Assembly (NCBI RefSeq): GCF_001039355.2
Contig: NW_019773513.1
Coordinates: 1,864,442-1,907,977 of the forward strand
Length of the DNA: 43,536 nt
Direction: 5' to 3'
From: Lingula anatina
Lineage: Eukaryota; Brachiopoda; Lingulata; Lingulida; Lingulidae
Shown: one piece after another, positions 22,764 through 33,240 of the stretch
Layout: every line of letters starts with the position of its first letter
Position numbering within the stretch: position 1 is the stretch's first letter
Program-made: the position numbers and the translations under genes
The notes under the pieces: model-generated
Told to the model about the DNA's origin: nothing
What the model saw: only the letters and a program-made list of their open reading frames with translations
Databases searched by the model: none

Positions 22764-23165
22764 CTGAAAAGGTGATAACCTTGTATTAAACCATATTTAA
22801 AATAAATGTATATACAGTATGGAAAGGGGGTTCCTGTGATCACTTTTAAAATTAATAAAGGAAAAAATCGAACAGAGTGTTATCAAGTGAAATGAGATAA
22901 AGAGGAGTTTCTATATATTTCTTTAGTCCCGTTATACTTGCGTAAACTTGATAAAGGGTTTCCGATGCCGTATGCTATATTATTATATTTATCTAAAACC
23001 TAGTAAGCGTAAAATAAACTTCTATTAGTTAGATGTGAGATTTCGAGATTTAAAAGTGTGTCAGGGTCTGGGTCTTTTTTCTGTAAGGTGGCGAGTGCTG
23101 ATATAGATCATGCTGTTCAAATAAACACAACAAACCCCATGCGGTTTGGTACTTAGATAACATAC

Positions 23166-23651
23166 CTGCGGAAATGACTCAATACTCCATAACACAATGG
23201 CGCCCCACTGGATATCCATGTACCAGTCGGTAACCACTTCAGTTGTGATCAATCCTCCCCATAATAACACACAAACAAGACAATACACAAGCTTACTACG
23301 CCATCTTTGAGTTCCATACGCAAAAAACTGGATTAGAAGCGTGAACTCCATAACAGGCATATAAATGGCCTCCACCTTGGAGTATAAGGGCAACCGACCG
23401 ATGTAAAACACAAAAAACAAGTTGATAAGGGAAGCAGTAAAGTTGGCTGTGGCCCATAATACACTCAGTCCAACGACAGATTTCCGGCGAAAGTTCTTCC
23501 ACACTTGAGGAAAGAGAACAATAAACCAAATACACGTGCTTGCGAGTCCGCAGAGGTTAAAGATTATGCACAGCCCGTCTGGCCAGTCTGCACGGCAGTT
23601 TTTCAATAGAATATTTGAGTTATTGGTACCGTTCGATGCCGCGCTTGCCAT
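23166..23651 (-). CDS. PQ-loop repeat membrane protein, exon 1
   Basis: A 486-nt first coding exon (162 codons) from ATG 23651 (context AACTATGG) to donor CAG|GTATG. The N-terminus has NGTNNSN glycosylation sites, suggesting a lumenal or external N-terminus. A first helix runs into the first PQ motif (LFPQVWKNFRRKSVVGLS), and helices follow at about residues 60-85, 95-112, 120-138 and 147-162. The exon ends exactly at the glutamine of the second PQ motif. With exon 2 the protein is 420 residues and the gene looks complete in two exons. Its start faces that of the lectin gene, 791 bp away. Confidence 0.85.
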
Positions 23652-24442
23652 AGTTACAAATACCCTGGGGCAATTAACAATATCACTGGTCAGTCCATAC
23701 CATCACCGTCATCACACAATGGCCACTGGGCGATTGCTCTAACGCGGAATTATAAGTTCCAATCTTCAAATCCTTACTGAGTCGCCATTTTGTCAAGTCA
23801 CATGTCACGCTTTTTCAAGGTCATCCCTCCTTGATAAATAAAAGCACTGGTAAAGAACCTGGCCTAAAACCCCAAAAGCAAACTTTCCCTTCCATTTGGC
23901 AAGCTCATATATAGATGTGATGTAAATACAGGGCTTCTAAGAACAAAATCAGCTTCCTCGAGTGGTTTCGATTCCGTTTAACACCTATACTTAGTAAAGG
24001 CTTTACCACGAAATGCAGATAACATAAACAACCTGTGCTCTCAAAAGTGATAGATGGCCATAACTTTAGGGTAGGCCTACTGCTGACCCATCGTGTCTGA
24101 TAGAAGTCGTAAATTTAAAGGTAGGATTTCAAGTCTATAGATCACTGAAAGGACCGGATTCTTTAACAGCGAGACATAAAAAAAATCAACCAACTGGAGT
24201 AAATAACAAGTCAAATACGTTCACGTTATTGATTATTCGTCCAGGTTGCAGTAGAAAGATAACAAAAGGCTTGTCGAGGTGGAAAACGTTCAAAGCTATA
24301 CTGAAATAAAATTTACATTCTTTTACACTGTTTTCATTGGGAGACGTAGGCCTACTAGTACGTAAGGTTGTGTCGACATAAATTATTCAGACGAAATTTT
24401 TTGTCTTGGTAACAAATTACTTTCGATTTGCAGCAGAGTGTA
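23652..24442. promoter_or_regulatory. Head-to-head intergenic region, probable shared promoter
   Basis: It separates the ATGs of the PQ-loop gene (minus) and lectin gene (plus). It contains GCCATTTTG (YY1-like, 23784) and GTCACATGTCAC (23797-23808), a palindrome-like E-box related to the MiT/TFE (CLEAR, M-box) sites seen near lysosomal genes. No TATA box is evident near either start. Function is inferred from position only. Confidence 0.4.
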
Positions 24443-24500
24443 ATGGACCACTTTGACAGCAACACTATGTTCAGACGAGGGCTCTACATTGTTGTACTAG
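24443..24500 (+). CDS. SUEL lectin gene, exon 1 (signal peptide)
   Basis: A 58-nt first coding exon from ATG 24443 to donor CTAG|GTAGGT, phase 1. It encodes MDHFDSNTMFRRGLYIVVL; with exon 2 it continues A-AIAAFCHA-VEPPNC. Together these give an n-region with two arginines, a hydrophobic core and a small-residue cleavage site, that is, a signal peptide. The whole spliced product (24443-24500, 24760-24963, one SUEL exon, 33641-33732) is 663 nt, 220 residues. I infer a GPI-anchored cell-surface lectin. Confidence 0.72.
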
Positions 24501-24759
24501 GTAGGTTTTACTTTGTGAGATGTAGAAAATCATTTCAATGTTTTTTTTAAGATTGGGCAAGGGGTGTGGAAGATTTGTCAATTTAGCGGTGCGTAAACTG
24601 AGTGGGGCAGTGTGCCACGGCAATGTGTACTTTAAATTTAAAACATGGTAAACAAGCAAGACAAAGGCCTGAAATATTAATGTACAATTGGTGCAATAAA
24701 ACCAAAGGAAATGATATGTGTGAAGATACATGTACTATAAGGTATTCCTTAATTCACAG

Positions 24760-24963
24760 CCGCCATTGCCGCTTTCTGCCATGCGGTGGAGCCACCGAAT
24801 TGCCCTGCCAACAAACCGTTCGTGAACTGCACCTTGAGTCCGTGTAATGTGAGCGCACCCTGTGTAACCTCTCCCACTGCAGTCTGCAAACCAGACTACT
24901 GCGGCGGGTGCGTGGCCAAGTTCTACGACAGGAGTGATAACAACGAAGTCCATTGTGAGGAAG
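24760..24963 (+). CDS. SUEL lectin gene, exon 2 (8-Cys domain)
   Basis: A 204-nt exon, acceptor cttaattcacag|, donor GAAG|GTTAGA, phase 1 at both ends. It completes the signal peptide and encodes a compact domain with eight cysteines and glycosylation sites (NCTLS, NVSAP). Its core, AVCKPDYCGGCVAKFYD, is of a type I have seen in invertebrate secreted proteins but cannot assign to a named family. The last 56 bases recur as 28922-28977 after the gap. The opposite strand also has an open frame here, with no domain. Confidence 0.75.
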
Positions 24964-24987
24964 GTTAGACAGGAGCAAGGCGAAATT

Positions 24988-25089
24988 CTGTCTCTCTCTC
25001 TCTCTCTCTCTCTCTCACACCTACATGTACATACCGAAAACACATATTATCCATCTATCTATCTATCTGTCTGTCTGTCTGTCGACATA

Positions 25090-25122
<33 letters not shown>
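24988..25122. repeat. Compound microsatellite (TC, ATCT/GTCT, GT)
   Basis: TC-rich run near 24990-25016, ATCT then GTCT tetranucleotides near 25052-25083, and GT dinucleotides near 25091-25120. The equivalents in copy B (29002-29100) are shorter. Confidence 0.95.
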
Positions 25123-25123
<1 letters not shown>

Positions 25124-25235
25124 ATAATGATATGTTCTTATGGATTTGGCATAATGTGGCTGAAACAACTGGTTGAAATAAAACCGATTCAAACAAAGTA
25201 ATGTTTCAACATGCGACTGAAGTAAATCTTATGTA

Positions 25236-25477
25236 CACACACTGGACAATAGAAGTGTCACCCCTACTGAACCAATACTTTGGGGGAGATAAATGACTGT
25301 GGAATGATATGCTCCTGGTATCATTTTATTAACATCAAATTTCACAAAAAGACCAACAATACCATGGTACAGCGGTTTTATACTCATTAGTCACATCAAA
25401 AGTAGACCAGGCATTATAGTATAACTTTGATTACTCTGATTCAGGGGGTGACACTTCTATTTATTGTCCAGTGTGTG
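25236..25477. mobile_element. Tc1/mariner-like MITE, complete copy
   Basis: Ends are CACACACTGGACAATAGAAG and, inverted, the complement of CTATTTATTGTCCAGTGTGTG; similarity continues inward through GTGTCACCCC. TA flanks each side (25234-25235 and 25478-25479). It is 242 bp and non-coding. The equivalent at 29237 in copy B has lost its right terminus. Confidence 0.72.
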
Positions 25478-26159
25478 TATATACATGTAGGCTGTACAAA
25501 CAAAATTTTTGTACTAAAGACCAATGTAAGTAGTTAAGATAAGACTGCATTTAGATATGCTTATGGTGGAAAAGGGGCGTTATAAAAAGCAAATTAGGCC
25601 TACGTAGGGGCCAGTCACCATGGCAGTAAATGGGGATATGAGTGGTCCACACTCACTATCCGCATGGAGATTAAAGGTATAATAACTCTTCGTATGAGAT
25701 CTATTTCACAATAAAACATTGTAAAAAAACTCATAGAAATATTATATAATATATAATATATAATATATATAATATAATATTCTGTTTTACCACAAAACGG
25801 CAGGTAGCAGTATAGCTATTATTCTGATATCTGAGCTTGTCAGCGGACCACGTGACATCCATAGCTGTATACTCTGTAATAGTCTTAGGAGATTATTAAA
25901 AAAAATAAATAAATAAATAAAAATTAAAATAAAAAATAAAACAGGGACTAACTTTGAATGTAGAAATGGATTCATTAACCATTGGAAATGGATCCATCTT
26001 GTTGGATTGATCTGGGAACCCAGACTTTGTCTCTCTCCAAGTTGTGCATTCTGGAGAAGGTTTTTGTGCACTCTGGACACTTTAGCATCTTGTCAATGAA
26101 TGACAAGTGAGGGTGAGGAGTAAGCTATTTATATATATAAATAAAAGAGTTAATTTACA

Positions 26160-26311
26160 TCCTCCTCCTCTCTCCTCCCTCACCTCCTCCGCCTCCTTAC
26201 TCCCTCCTCCCTAACTCCTCCTCCTCCCTACCCCCTCCTCCATAACTCCTCCTCCTCCTCTTCATCTACTGTCTGTCTTTGACATTGACTTCTCTTTTCC
26301 TTCTCTTCCAG
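26160..26311 (+). repeat. Long CCT-rich pyrimidine tract before exon 3
   Basis: More than 100 bases of almost pure CT on the plus strand, ending at acceptor tctcttccag. It is repeated in copy B (about 30444-30595). Such a tract can bind PTB-type splicing regulators or form triplex DNA. Confidence 0.85.
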
Positions 26312-26520
26312 ACGAGGATCCTGAATCGGAAATGTACAAATATGAGAACAAAGCGAGCTTCAACAAACCCTATGGCCCTATTTGTTACAATAACATCGCA
26401 GAGATGACTTCCCTTTGTGAGAAGCCTTCAACTAAGTCACTTGTTTTTTTAATCAATAATATCAACTGCACATTTTTTTTGTTTATCCTATTCAATAAAA
26501 AATGTTGTTCAATGTTGTAA
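26312..26520 (+). CDS. Lectin gene, optional exon 3 (copy A), uncertain
   Basis: Acceptor ttctcttccag| followed by a frame in phase with exon 2: DEDPESEMYKYENKAS then FNKPYGPICYNNIAEMTSLC. No donor gives a clean join to the SUEL exon: the best, CCTTT|GTGAGA, has the right phase but creates TAG at the junction. Read through, the frame stops at 26518-26520 with AATAAA motifs nearby (26494 and 26578), so it may be an alternative last exon giving a lectin-less secreted form. The other possibility is a regulated poison exon. Confidence 0.4.
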
Positions 26521-27299
26521 AACAAACACAACCAAAGTAACCCAATATGCAATCTTTTAACTCCAAGATTTTTTTAAATAAAACTCTCTCCTTTGATGAC
26601 ACACTCTATGTCAGACGTAGTATAGTTAGCCTGACTCAGAGGTAAAAAGTTCACTCGTTGATACACCCTATTGTCCAATAATAAAAAAAGATACTGTCTT
26701 CATTGGTTACCCACTCTATTGCCACTCATAGTAACCCAACAAATAAAAAATATGCTGTCCTCATTGTTGACACACTCTATTGACAGCCGTAGTAACCCAA
26801 TGAAATAAAAGAAAATGTGATCTTCATTGTTGACACAAGCAATTGTAAGCTATAAGCTATACTCAAAAATCCAAAAATCAAGCAAGTCATAGTAGCCCAC
26901 TTCTATACTAATATGGGCAATCCAGCTATCGGTTCGACTGACCGAACTTACTCTCTGATGACAATACAAAGTATTCTCCATATATATACTGATACACTGA
27001 AATAAGCACATAATGCATTTAAGTGATTCCTATAGCAAGAGATAGTGAAGACCTTTAACATAACTGAATTAACAGATTCATTTAATATAATTATAGCTGA
27101 GACACCTGAACAATTGACACAATTTGATTTAAAATTGGAAGTTTCTAAAATATAATCTGACCATGAAATCACCACTATGATATTTCATAGGCCTTTCTTA
27201 AGTTTTTCTCCTATTTATCATGAAATCACCACTGTGGCATATGATGTGAAAATGGCAAGTAGCCTCGTAACCATGAAAACTGACGAAACCTAAGATGGC

Positions 27300-27308
27300 C
27301 GCCGCGGT

Positions 27309-27356
<48 letters not shown>

Positions 27357-27360
27357 TTCT
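27300..27360. repeat. (TTTA)n microsatellite
   Basis: About 13 units of TTTA/ATTT following AAGATGGCCGCCGCGG. Copy B (31595-31623) has about half as many. Confidence 0.95.
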
Positions 27361-27495
27361 AATGATTCAATATAATTTGATTAAATAATCTAAATTATGT
27401 TTTATGTCTGAGATGGTCATTGGATGATCCAGAGGATTATTTTTTAATGCCTATTCATTGTGGGGAAAAGTTGGAGACTAAAGAAGTGTCAGCTT

Positions 27496-27562
27496 CTCTC
27501 TCTCTCTCGCTGTCGCACACACACACACACACACACATACATACACACACACGCACACAGAA
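27496..27562. repeat. TC/CA microsatellite
   Basis: A short TC run, then CA repeats interrupted by ATAC and GCAC. It is shared with copy B at 31760-31828. Confidence 0.95.
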
Positions 27563-27754
27563 ACACACGGCTATTTCTTGTTTCTTACATGTACTAAAAC
27601 CAAAAACTGTGTGAGAGGAGAGTGAAAAGGTGAGAACAGTGTGGGTGATTAAAAAACACGGTTCTAATTCACTTACCCTAAGGACTTTTTAAAATACTGC
27701 TTGGTGCCACGCTTGCTGCATTGGTAAATTTTTTTCTCCCTCTTTTTGTTACAG

Positions 27755-28063
27755 AGGTAGGCATCATTTGCGAATTGAAGAACACCACCATTGGCTGCCT
27801 GCAGGAGACAGAGAGGAACAAAGTGATGAAGATCTTGTTTGCCAACTACGGCCGAACCAGCGACATCAAGTGCCGCCATCCCTACAACACCTCATCGCTG
27901 CACGAGTCTCTCAACTGTAGTGCTGCCAATTCTACCAAGATAATCCGGGATTTGTGTGAGGGGAAACGCACCTGTCATCCGGATGTCTCCAATGCCGTAT
28001 TTGGTGACCCTTGTTATGGGACGTACAAGTACCTGGAGGTGGATTGGCAATGTGTGGACCCAG
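27755..28063 (+). CDS. SUEL/rhamnose-binding lectin domain exon, copy A
   Basis: A 309-nt exon, acceptor tttttgttacag|, donor CCAG|GTAATA, phase 1 at both ends; its first codon (GAG) is completed by the last G of exon 2. It encodes one full SUEL (Gal_Lectin) domain: eight cysteines, the KILFANYGRT strand, and the C-terminal VFGDPCYGTYKYLEVDWQC. YGR and DPC...KYL are the diagnostic motifs for L-rhamnose/D-galactose-binding lectins of eggs, venoms and adhesion receptors. Several NxS/T sites (NTT, NTS, NCS, NST) are present. Only two silent differences from copy B were seen. Confidence 0.92.
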
Positions 28064-28920
28064 GTAATAATAATAATACGTTTTGGCGGGTCAGATGTCG
28101 AGGTAGTTTAATAGGGAAGTGGAGATTGGTATAAAAGTGCCCCAAACATGGCCTAAATTGCTGCTACTGTCTCCGCAGTTTATAGGGGTCTAAGAGGCTT
28201 TTATATGTAAAGAGGAGGCTGCACAGTTATCTAACAAAGCCACTAACTTATCACTTAAAGTCATCTCATATCCAACAAAAAACATTCTAAAACACAATGA
28301 CTTGATTACATCTGGTAATAATAATGTGAAAAATGTTTAAAATTTATATTCGGCAAACACCTATCTCCATTTACTTTAAATCTGTTGGATGCCCATATTG
28401 AATATATTTTTAATTGTTAATAACAACTGGTCGGGAATAAGGAAATGTGTTTTCATTATGTATCGGGTGGATAAATGACTAAAAAAACGCATTGAACTTT
28501 AAATGACTGAAAAAAGCGCATTAAACTTTAAATTTGAGAATCTAAAGAGTTCTCTGTTATTCAGAATCATATACGAGGTAGTGCCTTTCGCCAAAAAATG
28601 TGTCGTTCAAAAACCAAAATAATAAATAGTTACAAAACGTATGCCGAAGCCAACTGCTTCATAGTTTCTAGAATGATATTTACGTTACATTTTTAAGAAT
28701 AACATAGATAAAACACATTTTTTACGCATGTTTATATAAACACACCTCGTATTTTATAATGCAATTTTCTGTCAAAAAAATCGGAATTAGGCAGATGCAC
28801 GCACGGTAAAAATCTAGTGTTACCGGTACGACTCAATGTTAAGACATTTGAGTAGTTAATCAACTAGGAGATCCACAAATCTTACAGCCAGTGGCGGCTG
28901 TGCTCTAGTTCAGAAATTAC
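28064..28920. other. Intron after SUEL exon, copy A
   Basis: AT-rich, no feature apart from near-identity to 32331-33190. It ends at the contig gap. Confidence 0.6.
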
Positions 28921-28921
28921 N

Positions 28922-28977
28922 GTGCGTGGCCAAGTTCTACGACAGGAGTGATAACAACGAAGTCCATTGTGAGGAAG
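28922..28977 (+). CDS. Partial second copy of lectin exon 2
   Basis: The last 56 bases of exon 2 (VAKFYDRSDNNEVHCEE) with the same GAAG|GTTAGA donor, beginning directly after the n. It is probably the same exon seen in a second contig rather than a separate exon. Confidence 0.8.
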
Positions 28978-29236
28978 GTTAGACAGGAGCAAGGCGAAAT
29001 TCTCTCTCTCTCACAAACACACACCTACATACCGAAAACACATATTATCTGTCTGTCTGTCTATATAGATATAGTGTGTGTGTGTGTGTGTGTGTGTGAA
29101 GATAATACTGTGTTCTTATGGATTTGGCATAATGTGGCTGAAACAACTGGTTGAAATATAACCGAAATGCAGAGTTCAAACAAAGATGCCTAGATATACA
29201 GACTTTCAAACATGCGACTGAAGTAAATCTTATGTA

Positions 29237-29463
29237 CACACACTGGACAATAGAAGTGTCACCCCTACTGAACCAATACTTTGGGGGAGATAAATGACTG
29301 TGGAATGATATGCTCCTGGTATCATTTTATTAAGATCAAATTTCACAAAAAGACCAACAATACAATTCCATGGTACAGCTGTTTTATACTCATTAGTCAC
29401 ATTATAAGTAGACCAGGCATTATAACTTTGATTACTCTGATTCAGGGGTGACACTTCTGTTCA
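29237..29463. mobile_element. Tc1/mariner-like MITE, right end lost
   Basis: The left end CACACACTGGACAATAGAAG is intact. The right end diverges after GGGGTGACACTTCTGTTCAA, so the terminal GTCCAGTGTGTG and about 40 further bases of flank present in copy A are missing. Confidence 0.65.
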
Positions 29464-29865
29464 ATGTAATGTAAGACCAATGTAAGTAGTTAAGATAAGA
29501 CTACATTTAGATATGCTTATGGTGGAAAAGGGACGTTATAAAAAGCAAATTAGGCCTACATGTACGTAGGGGCCAGTCACCATGGCAGTAAATGGGGATA
29601 TGAGTGGTCCACACTCACTATCCGCATGGAGATTAAAGGTATAATAACTCTTCGTATGAGATCTATTTCACAATAAAAACATTGTAAAAAAACTCATAGA
29701 AATATAATATAATGTATAATATATATAATATAATATTCTGTTTTACCACAAAACGGCGGGTACAGTACCATTATAGCTATTATTCTGATATCTGAGCTTG
29801 TTAGCGGATCACGTGACATCCACAGATGTATACTCTGTAATAATCTCTTAGGAGATTTAATATTA

Positions 29866-29866
<1 letters not shown>

Positions 29867-29942
<76 letters not shown>
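29867..29942. repeat. A-run of about 76 bases
   Basis: Uninterrupted A. Copy A has a short AAATA-rich tract at the same place (about 25898-25940). Confidence 0.95.
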
Positions 29943-29944
<2 letters not shown>

Positions 29945-29999
29945 AGAAAAAAAAACAGGGACTAAGTTTGAATGTAGCAATGGATTCATTAACCATTGG

Positions 30000-30269
30000 T
30001 AAGTATGGGAAAATTGTTGTTTACTCCAAGAAAATTCTTTTTTTTTTTTTTTTGCCAAAACGAACAGTTATTATCCTTTAAGCTGAGATTTCGCAGACCC
30101 TATCGTACTAGGGGATTCTCGCTTAATTGCAATCAACTTAAGCGGCTTAGATGTCTGTCACGCCTATTGAAGCTGCTAGAGGGTAATAAATTATCGTTTA
30201 GCCGCTTCAGTAGCGTGCCAGACATCTAAACCGCTTAAGCTGAAAGCAATTTAGCGAGAAACCCCTTGG
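30000..30269. mobile_element. 270-bp insertion with foldback core, absent from copy A
   Basis: Copy A reads ACCATTGGAAATGG without interruption. In copy B, TTGG (29996-29999) is followed by inserted sequence and a second TTGG (30266-30269), so copy A looks like the empty site with a four-base duplication. Within it 30111-30163 and 30213-30265 are inverted copies (GGGGATTCTCGCTTAATTGC against the complement of AGCAATTTAGCGAGAAACCC). The core is related to the elements at 8660 and 12240. Confidence 0.75.
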
Positions 30270-30595
30270 AAATGGATCCATCTTGTTGGATTGATCTGGG
30301 AACCCAGTCTTTGTCTCTCTCCAAGTTGTCCTTTCTGGAGAAGGTTTTTGTGCACTGTGGACACTTCAGCATCTTGTCAATGAATGAGAAGTGAGGGTGA
30401 GGAGTAAGCTATTTATATATATAAATAAAAGAGTTAATTTACATCCTCCTCCTCTCTCCTCCCTCACCTCCTCCGCCTCCTTACTCCCTCCTCCCTAACT
30501 CCTCCTCCTCCCTACCCCCTCCTCCATAACTCCTCCTCCTCCTCTTCATCTACTGTCTGTCTTTGACATTGACTTCTCTTTTCCTTCTCTTCCAG

Positions 30596-30807
30596 ACGAG
30601 GATCCTGAATCGGAAATGTACAAATATGAGAACAAAGCGAGCTGCAATAAACCCTATGGCCCTATTTGTTACAATAACATCGCAGAGATGACTTCCCTTT
30701 GTGAGAAGCCTTCAACTAAGTCACTTGTTTTTTTAATCAATGATATTATTCAACTGCACATTTTTTTGTTTATCCTATTCAATAAAAAATGTTGTTCAAT
30801 GTTGTAA
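30596..30807 (+). CDS. Lectin gene, optional exon 3 (copy B), uncertain
   Basis: Same structure as 26312-26520. The adjacent codons TTC AAC in copy A are TGC AAT here, changing Phe-Asn to Cys-Asn (ASCNKPYGPICYNN), so this allele has an extra cysteine. The same unresolved 3' end applies. Confidence 0.4.
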
Positions 30808-32021
30808 AACAAACACAACCAAAGTAACCCAATATGCAGTCTTTTAACTCCAAGATTTTTTAAATAAAACTCTCTCCTTTGATGACACACTCTATGTCAG
30901 ACGTAGTATAGTTAGCCTGACTCAGAGGTAAAAAGTTCACTCGTTGATACACCCTATTGTCCAATAATAAAAAAGATACTGTCTTCATTGTTTACCCACT
31001 CTATTGCCACTCATAGTAACCCAACAAATAAAAAATATGCTGTCCTCATTGTTGACACACTCTATTGACAGCCGTAGTAACCCAACGAAATAAAAGAAAA
31101 TGTGATCTTCATTGTTGACACAAGCAATTGTAAGCTATAAGCTACACTCAAAAATCCAAAAATCAAGTAAGTCATAGTAGCCCACTTCTATACTAATATG
31201 GGCAATCCAGCTATCGGTTCGACTGACCGAACTTACTCTCTGATGACAATACAAAGTATTCTCCATATATATACTGATACACTGAAATAAGCACATAATG
31301 CATTTAAGTGATTCCTATAGCAAGAGATAGTGAAGACCTTTAACATAACTGAATTAACAGATTCATTTAATATAATTATAGCTGAGACACCTGAACAATT
31401 GACACAATTTGATTTAAAATTGGAAGTTTCTAAAATATAATCTGACCATGAAATCACCACTATGATATTTCATAGGCCTTTCTTAAGTTTTTCTCCTATT
31501 TATCATGAAATCACCACTGTGGCATATGATGTGAAAATGGCAAGTAGCCTCGTAACCATGAAAACTGACGAAACCTAAGATGGCCGCCGCGGTATTATTT
31601 ATTTATTTATTTATTTACTTATTCTAATGATTCAATATAATTTGATTAAATAATCTAAATTATGTTTTATGTCTGAGATGGTCATTGGATGATCCAGAGG
31701 ATTATTTTTCAATGCCTATTCATTGTGGGGAAAAGTTGGAGACTAAAGAAGTGTCAGCTTCTCTCTCTCTCTCGCTGTCGCACACACACACACACACACA
31801 CACATACATACACACACACGCACACAGAAACACACGGCTATTTCTTGTTTCTTACATGTACTAAAACTAAAAACTGTGTGAGAGGAGAGTGAAAAGGTGA
31901 GAACAGTGTGGGTGATTAAAAAACACGGTTCTAATTCACTTACCCTAAGGACTTTTTAAAATACTGCTTGGTGCCACGCTTGCTGCATTGGTAAATTTTT
32001 TTCTCCCTCTTTTTGTTACAG

Positions 32022-32330
32022 AGGTAGGCATCATTTGCGAATTAAAGAACACCACCATTGGCTGCCTGCAGGAGACAGAGAGGAACAAAGTGATGAAGAT
32101 CTTGTTTGCCAACTACGGCCGAACCAGCGACATCAAGTGCCGCCATCCCTACAACACCTCATCGCTGCACGAGTCTCTCAACTGCAGTGCTGCCAATTCT
32201 ACCAAGATAATCCGGGATTTGTGTGAGGGGAAACGCACCTGTCATCCGGATGTCTCCAATGCCGTATTTGGTGACCCTTGTTATGGGACGTACAAGTACC
32301 TGGAGGTGGATTGGCAATGTGTGGACCCAG
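32022..32330 (+). CDS. SUEL/rhamnose-binding lectin domain exon, copy B
   Basis: Same exon as 27755-28063, with the same splice sites, phase and peptide. The differences seen are silent (GAATTAAAG for GAATTGAAG, AACTGC for AACTGT). Its donor leads into the intron that ends at the last exon, 33641. If the repeat is a haplotype overlap, the gene has one SUEL domain; if it is a true duplication, a two-SUEL protein (exon 4A to exon 4B, phase 1 to phase 1) would also be in frame. Confidence 0.92.
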
Positions 32331-33190
32331 GTAATAATAATAATACGTTTTGGCGGGTCAGATGTCGAGGTAGTTTAATAGGGAAGTGGAGATTGGTATA
32401 AAAGTGCCCCAAACATGGCCTAAAATTGCTGCTACTGTCTCCGCAGTTTATAGGGGTCTAAGAGGCTTTTATATGTAAAGAGGAGGCTGCACAGTTATCT
32501 AACAAAGCCACTAACTTATCACTTAAAGTCATCTCATATCCAACAAAAAACATTCTAAAACACAATGACTTGATTACATCTGGTAATAATAATGTGAAAA
32601 ATATTTAAAATTTATATTCGGCAAACACCTATCTCCATTTACTTTAAATCTGTTGGATGCCCATATTGAATATATTTTTAATTGTTAATAACAACTGGTC
32701 GGGAATAAGGAAATGTGTTTTCATTATGTATCGGGTGGATAAATGACTAAAAAAACGCATTGAACTTTAAATGACTGAAAAAAGCGCATTAAACTTTAAA
32801 TTTGAGAATCTAAAGAGTTCTCTGTTATTCAGAATCATATACGAGGTAGTGCCTTTCGCCAAAAAATGTGTCGTTCAAAAACCAAAATAATAAATAGTTA
32901 CAAAACGTATGCCGAAGCCAACTGCTTCATAGTTTCTAGAATGATATTTACGTTACATTTTTAAGAATAACATAGATAAAACACATTTTTTACGCATGTT
33001 TATATAAACACACCTCGTATTTTATAATGCAATTTTCTGTCAAAAAAATCGGAATTAGGCAGATGCACGCACGGTAAAAATCTACAGTGTTACCGGTACG
33101 ACTCAATGTTAAGACATTTGAGTAGTTAATCAACTAGGAGATCCACAAATCTTACAGCCTGTGGCGGCTGTGCACTAGTTCAGAAATTAC

Positions 33191-33194
33191 AAAA

Positions 33195-33237
<43 letters not shown>

Positions 33238-33240
33238 AAA
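33191..33240. repeat. (AAAT)n microsatellite
   Basis: About 11 AAAT/AATA units in the last intron of the lectin gene. Confidence 0.95.

Larger units (their letters stand above)
24908..28920. repeat. Copy A of a gap-bounded 4-kb repeat
   Basis: It runs from GTGCGTGGCCAAGTTCTACG to the base before the n at 28921, and is matched throughout by copy B at 28922-33190. It holds the 3' part of lectin exon 2, optional exon 3 and the SUEL exon. Copy A ends exactly at the gap. Confidence 0.92.
28922..33190. repeat. Copy B of the gap-bounded repeat
   Basis: It parallels 24908-28920 throughout. Length differences come from microsatellites, a 76-base A-run, loss of one MITE end, and a 270-bp insertion at 30000. 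Copy B then continues into unique sequence and the last lectin exon. Confidence 0.92.

Noticed and set aside
24735-25043. 102-codon minus-strand frame opposite lectin exon 2
   Set aside because: Antisense shadow of a cysteine-rich exon, with an Arg/Glu run from a microsatellite.
26494-26499. AATAAA inside optional exon 3 as its poly(A) signal
   Set aside because: It lies upstream of the exon's stop codon; the motif at 26578 would be the better candidate.
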